From Bursaphelenchus xylophilus (lineage: Eukaryota > Nematoda > Chromadorea > Rhabditida > Aphelenchoididae): 64,000 nt of DNA. Below are positions 57,882 through 64,000 of this stretch, piece by piece; the stretch's first letter is position 1; every line of letters begins with the position of its first letter. The position numbers and the translations under genes were made by a program. The stretch is taken from positions 5,332,001 to 5,396,000 of the forward strand of contig CAJFCV020000004.1 of the NCBI GenBank assembly GCA_904066235.2. Reading direction: 5' to 3'. The notes under the pieces are model-generated. The model searched no databases. It was not told where the DNA came from and saw only the letters and a list, made by a program, of their open reading frames with translations.

Positions 57882-60800
57882 CGAAGCTAAAACCAAACAG
57901 ATCAGATGACTCGCATCACCCTTGATCGCGCGATGACCTCGTCGATAACGGATATATAATACGAAGGTCGAACTGATTTTATCCGTTCGGCAAATTCAGT
58001 GACGGATGAATTCAAAGGGAAAGTGTAATAAAAGGCAAGATTCGTAAATGGACAAGGAGATCAACCAAGAAGGGGCAAGCTTAGTGTATACCCATATCAG
58101 TATACAAGTGCGTCATGCAAGTTCATCAAGTAAATGTATTAATATAATAGTTGATAAAAATGAATCGGAAGGAACCGATAAAACGAGAACGATGACACGA
58201 CGAATACCCGAACGATGGAAATGGGTCAAATCCAATTAAACGGCTCCGTTCTCGCTAATTAGGTCAGCGATCGTCCGGCTAAGCCTAAGGCTCGGTCTAA
58301 GACCCGGGATCTGCTTAAGGCCGCACCCCAGGCTCAGTCGGACGATAGCAAACATTGTGAACAGTAGGGAATAGTAGTAAACATCAGTAATTTTTTGTGG
58401 AAATAGGCTGTATTATTCATAATAGTTTTATAAATGTTGTAAGACAAAGAATATTGCATTCGAATAATTGTAATAGAATAGTGAAAAGATGTCAGCTCCC
58501 CCTCAGTGTTACACTTTAAGCCAGAAAGCGGGCGAGATTCCAGAAAAGAAGACTGTTTTCTCTCGCGCAGTCACATGCCCATTCTATTTTTGTATAAATG
58601 GTTCAACAGTTTCTGATTCAGTCGATGGAAGAGAGGGGACGCAAGAAAAAGGAAAGAAGACTGACTCGGATTCGGATGGACAAAACGGGATCTTCTCGCC
58701 TCAGGGCGCCATCTAAGAGAACACCTTTGGGGTCGGGCATGTCTGCAGGAATGCCCCTCCTTCGCCCCCCCCCCTCCCTCCCCCCGACCCCGATTCAAGA
58801 AAACCTTGACCCTTCCATCTCCCCGCCTCAAGATCGGCCTCAGACTTACCATCTTCAAGCATATTACACTATATAATTGTAATCACAAGACACTCAGCAA
58901 GCTCTAAAAATTATTTATAGATTCAAGCAGCCGTATTATACTATTTTTAACTCTCATTTATTTCAAAACTCTGTTCATAAATACGGTAGCCGAAGTCATT
59001 TCTTGTAATGTGAAATTTTCAGATTTTGAATATCGGATATCCAGAATCTGGAACGGAAGCCGAGAGCAGGGTGTTCCAGAATCTGTTCATCACCTCCCTT
59101 CCCTTCTTCTCCATCTTCTCTTCTTCGCATTCCTTTAGCCGATGCGTTGACCCAATTTCGGAGAACGGAGAAAATATTTTAATTATGACTGATATCTTTG
59201 ATTAAAGGGATTTCAATAAAATATTCGTCTTTAATACAACGTATACATTTACACATTGGAAGTTTGTTGGTTTTATCACAGATCCAAACTTCTCCGATTA
59301 CCGACTTACAAACGTTCAAAGCGTGAAGGTTTCGGAAAATTTTATTCACGTGCTCGAAGTGCGACGCTCAGATTTTCATAGAAAATTTTTGATTATTTTT
59401 TTCTAGGACGTATGCCAGTTTCCTAGCTTTGCAGAAACCACTGAAAATTTCAGGTTAAAAGATGCTAAAAACGTTGCTCTTTTTTGCAAATTTTGACATG
59501 CACTGCTTTGTATTTATTTCGTACTTATTTTTACCGTAGAGGGTACTCTTTTCACAAAAATATAAATTTTTTCCAAGCTAAACTGGCAAAGATATAGCTT
59601 TAAAGTGATTTTCTCTCTGACCGCTCCCCTCGTTTCGCATACTCTCTAGGCCGCAAAGGCCGTTGAACACCTCGGTCGCCTCTGCGAAGCACGAGCTAAA
59701 AATTGGAGGAATTGATGCACAGCCTATGCCCAACGCGTGCAAAATATAGAGAAAATGAGCGTCACATTTGGGGCTCTGCCCTTGTCAGCACCATTTCCGA
59801 GAGTACGAAAAGTGTTTGTATAAAGGTGTTTATATACATGATGACATACAAGAACAAACGGTGGGGTCTTTGGGCAGAACCCAATCCGGCAAAAAACTTT
59901 CTCATAACACTTTCCGATCTTCCTTATTCACATTTTTCGAATTACAAAAACACAGATTCTCAATTGACGTAATCCCTGAAATTAATCATTTCCAACGGTT
60001 GTTTTCCAAAATGTAAATGTCGTTTATTTGTGCAAACCACAGAAGTCCTTATAACAAATATCATTTTTTGTCTTTTAAAATCACACTCCTCAGAAAGCAA
60101 TCTAAAACAATTCGTTTATTTGAATAAACACTAATAATTTTGCGACTTTTATTGTCATTTGCACTGTGGAAATGACAGAGGCCACACCTCAGGTGTCTTA
60201 TCGTGGCTGTTATCATCGTCAGATGGCCTTGAAGGCGTCTTAACTCCGCTTTTTTGGTAATTCTAGATCCGAGGGTTCGATTAATTTCTGTGCTCTCTGT
60301 CCTTATGTTAGCTCCCTTCTCCGCGTTCTCTCACTTCGTTCTTGTTTATGAGAACCGAGAAAACGGAAAATGAGTTGGATCGCATCCAAATGGCGAGCAA
60401 ATCGCACAAATTTGAGTAAACAACGAGGATCGATTCCTGGTAATACTCTTGGGTTACTGTAACATTATCTACACAACATCCAACGGGATCCGATTGCATT
60501 TATAGTCCTTGGTTGGATTAGAAATTACTAATAATAACCGACGGTGTTTAGCGAATATTGATTTTAATATGATTACAAGAAGCAGATCCTTTCCTTTTCC
60601 AGTTATCTTCTCCATGCTAATCGGATCGATTGATCAAACTGATGGCCGGCGATTAAAATGGCCCTTTGCTTTTCTCTCCTGGATGCAGCTGTTTATCGGA
60701 CCAACCGGCGTTGTGCCTCGAGCGGCGATCGATGTTAATTCATATAAAATGTCCGGGGATTAGGCCAAAAAACGGCGTGGAATGAAATTATTTGAATACG

Positions 60801-61602
60801 ATTATTTGGGCATTGTTTCGCGCCCCCCTTCTTTGGGCCATAAACGGAAATAGTATTGAATTTCAGTTTTGAGTCCGCGAAACAATCAGGCTGAAGGTCT
60901 GATTCATAAAGTTTGTCTTTCAATTATAATGCCGGGATTCAGAAGAGCGTGACGTCGTCCAATAACAGAGAAAATTGGATTTCCGGTGAGTGTTCGCAAT
61001 CAGCCAACTTTAGGAAAAGTCATACACCCCAAGGGCCTAGCGACGAAAGGTTAGTGGAGAGGTCAGTGGGATTTATCGTTTTCTTATATCAGATTTATTT
61101 CGCTATACACATTATCCCCACGTAATCAAAACTTTGCAAGCCGGGAACTCCTTTGAACCGCTGACAAAACCAGAATACATGACAAATATATGACCAATCA
61201 GGGGCTTTTCATTCCCTTTCAGTCCAGGTGTTTTACGTCCGGTTTGGCCATTTGGAAAGGCCATATCGGAAATGACCATCCCCACTTGTGCAGTCTCTTA
61301 ATCCACGACCTTGGAGGGACCGCGCAGGCCCTTGCTGGACCAGGAAGATTGTTTCTAATGCATTTCCGCGCGTCCCCCTCGCTTTACCACCTCGGTATTT
61401 ACTTTAGACCTTTATTGCGGTAATCGTTGGGAAAGGACGGCCTTATCGTTATCAACTCCGGGTTCGTGATTCATTGCTTTCGGCGCCTTTTGAGTACTGT
61501 CTCCCTGAAAGTAATGGGGTTAGGGAAAGTTGAGTAACCCCTTATTTGTCTACAAGATCTGAAGATGACGTCATCCTGTTCTGTAAGCCCCTTATCAAAG
61601 TT
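57882..61602. other. Large non-coding region right of the NOAH-like gene
   Basis: About 3.7 kb. Holds the NOAH promoter side, an inverted repeat at 58270-58346, a long poly-C tract near 58767, and AT-rich sequence. Open frames show no recognisable domain and no RNA gene is found. Confidence 0.5.
58270..58346. repeat. 17-bp inverted repeat with 43-bp loop
   Basis: ATCGTCCGGCTAAGCCT (58270) pairs with AGGCTCAGTCGGACGAT (58330) with two mismatches (G-T wobble type in RNA). Could be a small RNA hairpin or the remnant of a short palindromic element. Confidence 0.6.
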
Positions 61603-62768
61603 TTATATCCACCCACCCATTATCATTTTCCTTTCCTCCTCGCTGGTCTCCTTCTCTGGATCGGCCTCGAATAAACGCTCACTCATGGAATGTTCGTAGC
61701 CGTGCAAGGTATCTTCCTGTAAGAATGTACGACGTCATTTCCAGTATATCCCTTTTGAGGCGAATTGAAACCACTATGGACAAATTGTTGGCACACATAT
61801 ATTAAGCAACATACACTTTCCGCAAAGTCAGAAAGTGGTTTCGAGAAAAGCACAATTGTGTTCCAAAATTGACTGACAAAGTAAGCGAGCAGGAGGAAGT
61901 GATAGCTAAGGCTCTGTGTTTCTAGAACATTATCTTTTCTAATTTTCATAAGGCCGGATTTTTGTGGGCTATAAGGAACGATTTGTGCAAAGCGGTTCCA
62001 ATTCGCCCCCAAAGGAATATACAGGGTGGTTCACCCGGAACTTCCAATCTTGTTTCAGGTACTTCTCGGCCAATAAAGACTTTTTGGCCAATAAGTTTGC
62101 CAGTTTCGCGCGGAAAAAATTATTTTTGTGGAAGCATTAAAAAATTGACGACAGACAATGCAATAGTTGCAAATACTCTTCAAGGCATTACTTTTGTTTT
62201 CTGGGGTAAATGGCTTAATGAATCGAAATCTTTGAAAAATGCGAACAAATGGGCGAGACTGTCTGCATGCATGACAACATCCACCCCGGAGATGCATAGC
62301 AAGTTTTGAGGTCTAGATTGTCCGAAAACCCCGCTTTCATTTTCATTTGTCGGACTTGGTACATCGTCTATGCTAAAATATGTCTTTAGGCACTGGGTAA
62401 AGACGCAAACTTTACTTTTTTATTTACGCGAAACTAGTCGATCCCTGCGAAAGAAGGCAACTCTTCCGAAAGCCGGAGTAGAAAGAAAAATGACAAGTGG
62501 GACCGACGGTAACTTTCGCAAAACGTCGCGGAAATTTTTTAGATGATTTGGGACAGCAACGCTCTTAAGGTACAACGCTTACCTCATCGACCTTCTTAAC
62601 ACTGATGTCCAATGGTTTTTCGGGTAATTTGGCGGTGGGGATGTCCTCGAGGATGGATCTGGTCTTGTGGGCATCTTTTTTGCCCCCCGTTTTCTTCTTG
62701 GCTCCTTTGCGCGATTTCTTCTGGCTCTTATCACCTTCCGATATCGCCCCTGACCTTCCAAAGCACAT
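61603..62768 (-). CDS. Small lysine-rich protein of unknown function
   Basis: Two exons (62583-62768 and 61603-61716, both phase 0) encode 99 aa. The N-terminus MCFGRSGAISEGDKSQKKS is followed by a strongly basic stretch (RKGAKKKTGGKKDAHKTR), then ILEDIPTAKLPEKPLDI and an acidic end (LHGYEHSMSERLFEAD, PEKETSEEERK). The ATG lies 30 nt after a tttctcag acceptor-like site, compatible with trans-splicing. The donor GAG|gtaagc and acceptor ttcttacag are good, and the second exon is too short to be found by ORF length. I do not recognise the family. The Cys at position 2 might be palmitoylated (inference). Some uncertainty remains about the exon 2 choice because the intron is 866 nt. Confidence 0.55.
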
Positions 62769-64000
62769 TTTACAGTAGCCACCGATTGGCAAGCCTGAGA
62801 AAAACAAAATGAAAATGGCCGAAGGAAGAATCGGAAATGGCCCAGTCTTTTGTATCCTCCTTGACAAATCTCATTGTCAGTTCCGTCAAATCAGATGGTG
62901 TTTGGAAGAGATTTCGATGATCAATCTTCCTATTTGTGTCTTTTAAATGAATAATCTTTGAATAGATGCCCATCTTAAGTGGAGTACTCAACTTAAGTTC
63001 GGAGACATTCGACTCAAGATTTGCGTATGTCTCTAATGAAAAGAAGCTGAACCAAATCTTTCTCTGGAATCAGCCCCCCTCTGACACTTGCCTCCCAATA
63101 ACACGGCTGGAAACGCGACTTCGGCTACCTTTTTGTGTCGCGTCCGCCCTTAAATGCCGCGAGTCAGAGCCTTCAATTGAGTAGACGAAAAGAGGTCGCA
63201 AAGGGGAGATGCCTGACTCATCCCAGATGTCCAGAAGCCTTTAACGGAATTCGGGGTCGGTATTTAGCGCTGATGACATGTTCTTGTACATTTCCCGTGA
63301 TCGATTTCCTTTTTTCCGTTTCCGAGCAACTCGCCCCCCCCCCCCTCCCTCACTTTTCACCTCATTCCTCCTTCAGGTTACAAGAATCCCGGAATTCTTT
63401 TTTCTGTACAGTCACATGAGCCGAAGAATATTGTAATGAGTAAGGGGAAAGGTTGCATAGTAACGTTAGAAGATCAGTTTCCGATCACTTTTCATCCGAC
63501 CCGTTACTCTTGCCCTTTCAATTACTGGACTTGTGACCTAGTTCTAATCCCTTAACTGCCTCAGGCAGTTCTCACCATCTCCATAAACTCTTATTTGTCC
63601 ATCTCCTTAACTGTTGACCGTCTTCTTTGTCCCGCTGTTTGTCTTTCGACTTTTCCTAAACCCTGAGGCGATAATAATGGGCAGTCCCGAACCAGTTTGT
63701 TCTAATATTAACCATTAACTTATGCTCTGAGTATGTTAAGCGTAGCCTACTTTTACCGCCTCCGGCACTCGATCAAATGAAGCGCCTCAAGGGCTATTAA
63801 AGCCTTTCTTAAAAAGCCCACCACTTCCCGGCCGTCCTTTTTAACTTTTTTCGGCCGCTCTATTGTTGGAAGTGATACTCGGAGAGTATGGATGGTGGGA
63901 TCTCCCTCTCTTTGTTCGGCATTTCCCTTCCACCTGCAAGACCATGGGGAATATAAAAGATAACCTGCAGTGATTTCAGGTTTTTAGTCTCAGCGTGAGA
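62769..64000. other. Right-edge non-coding region
   Basis: Upstream of the small lysine-rich gene; includes a poly-C tract near 63333. No further gene is recognised. Confidence 0.45.

Noticed and set aside
58489..58876. Overlapping frames of 75-95 aa on both strands near the poly-C tract
   Set aside because: Low-complexity composition, no splice context and no domain; the three frames overlap one another.
1..64000. CRISPR arrays, prokaryotic operons, phage or viral genes
   Set aside because: The only regularly repeated units are in the fold-back element and have no unique spacers; genes are spliced and eukaryotic.

Overview
The window reads as nuclear DNA of a nematode. The evidence is dense small genes with many very short introns (33-45 nt, gtatgt/gtaag donors, tttcag acceptors), acceptor-like tttcag/ttttag sites just upstream of several start codons (as expected for spliced-leader addition), and gene families typical of nematodes (NOAH-type PAN/ZP cuticle protein, astacin with ShKT domain, MANF, divergent AGC kinases). 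I cannot name the species. No bacterial, organellar or viral genes are seen.

Layout, left to right. 664-3487 (-): CCAR1/LST-3-type transcription co-regulator, running off the left edge. 3737-5553 (+): TFIIE alpha, divergent from it across 249 bp. 8589-16826 (+): a complete 17-exon p190RhoGAP. 17987-20972 and 22033-23320 (+): tandem dihydrodiol-dehydrogenase-like oxidoreductases. 24403-26611: a repeat island with a fold-back element and a dead mariner. 26651-27783 (+): ceramide synthase. 28728-30898 (-): aminergic GPCR, with about 7.5 kb of non-coding DNA on its 5' side. 38454-39528 (-): astacin protease. 40814-41907 (+): SLC35B4-type nucleotide-sugar transporter, convergent with inositol polyphosphate multikinase (41985-43200, -). 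43855-44488 and 44725-45216 (+): manf-1 and ubc-13, spaced like an operon. 45432-48287 (-): secreted protein with four MAM domains. 49857-51119 and 51521-52854 (-): paralogous divergent AGC kinases, with a relic of a third copy beside them. 53541-54819 (+): mitochondrial enoyl reductase MECR. 55235-57881 (-): NOAH-like PAN/ZP transmembrane protein. 61603-62768 (-): a small lysine-rich protein that I do not recognise. The rest of the right end looks non-coding.

There is no single pathway; this is an ordinary gene-dense chromosomal segment with housekeeping genes (transcription, ubiquitin, ER folding, mitochondrial fatty-acid synthesis), signalling genes and extracellular-matrix genes. Mobile DNA sits in introns and gaps: two nested elements with TAA target duplications and tRNA-like boxes inside a dehydrogenase intron, a TA-flanked MITE inside a p190RhoGAP intron, a MITE pair (TFIIE intron and the dehydrogenase gap), the fold-back element and the mariner. 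I did not find a convincing new biological system. The most unusual structures are the nested palindromic elements, the tandem-repeat fold-back element, and the convergent gene pair sharing a palindromic poly(A) signal.

Exon boundaries were worked out by hand from splice consensus and reading phase. Almost all were phase-checked; those of the MAM gene are approximate.
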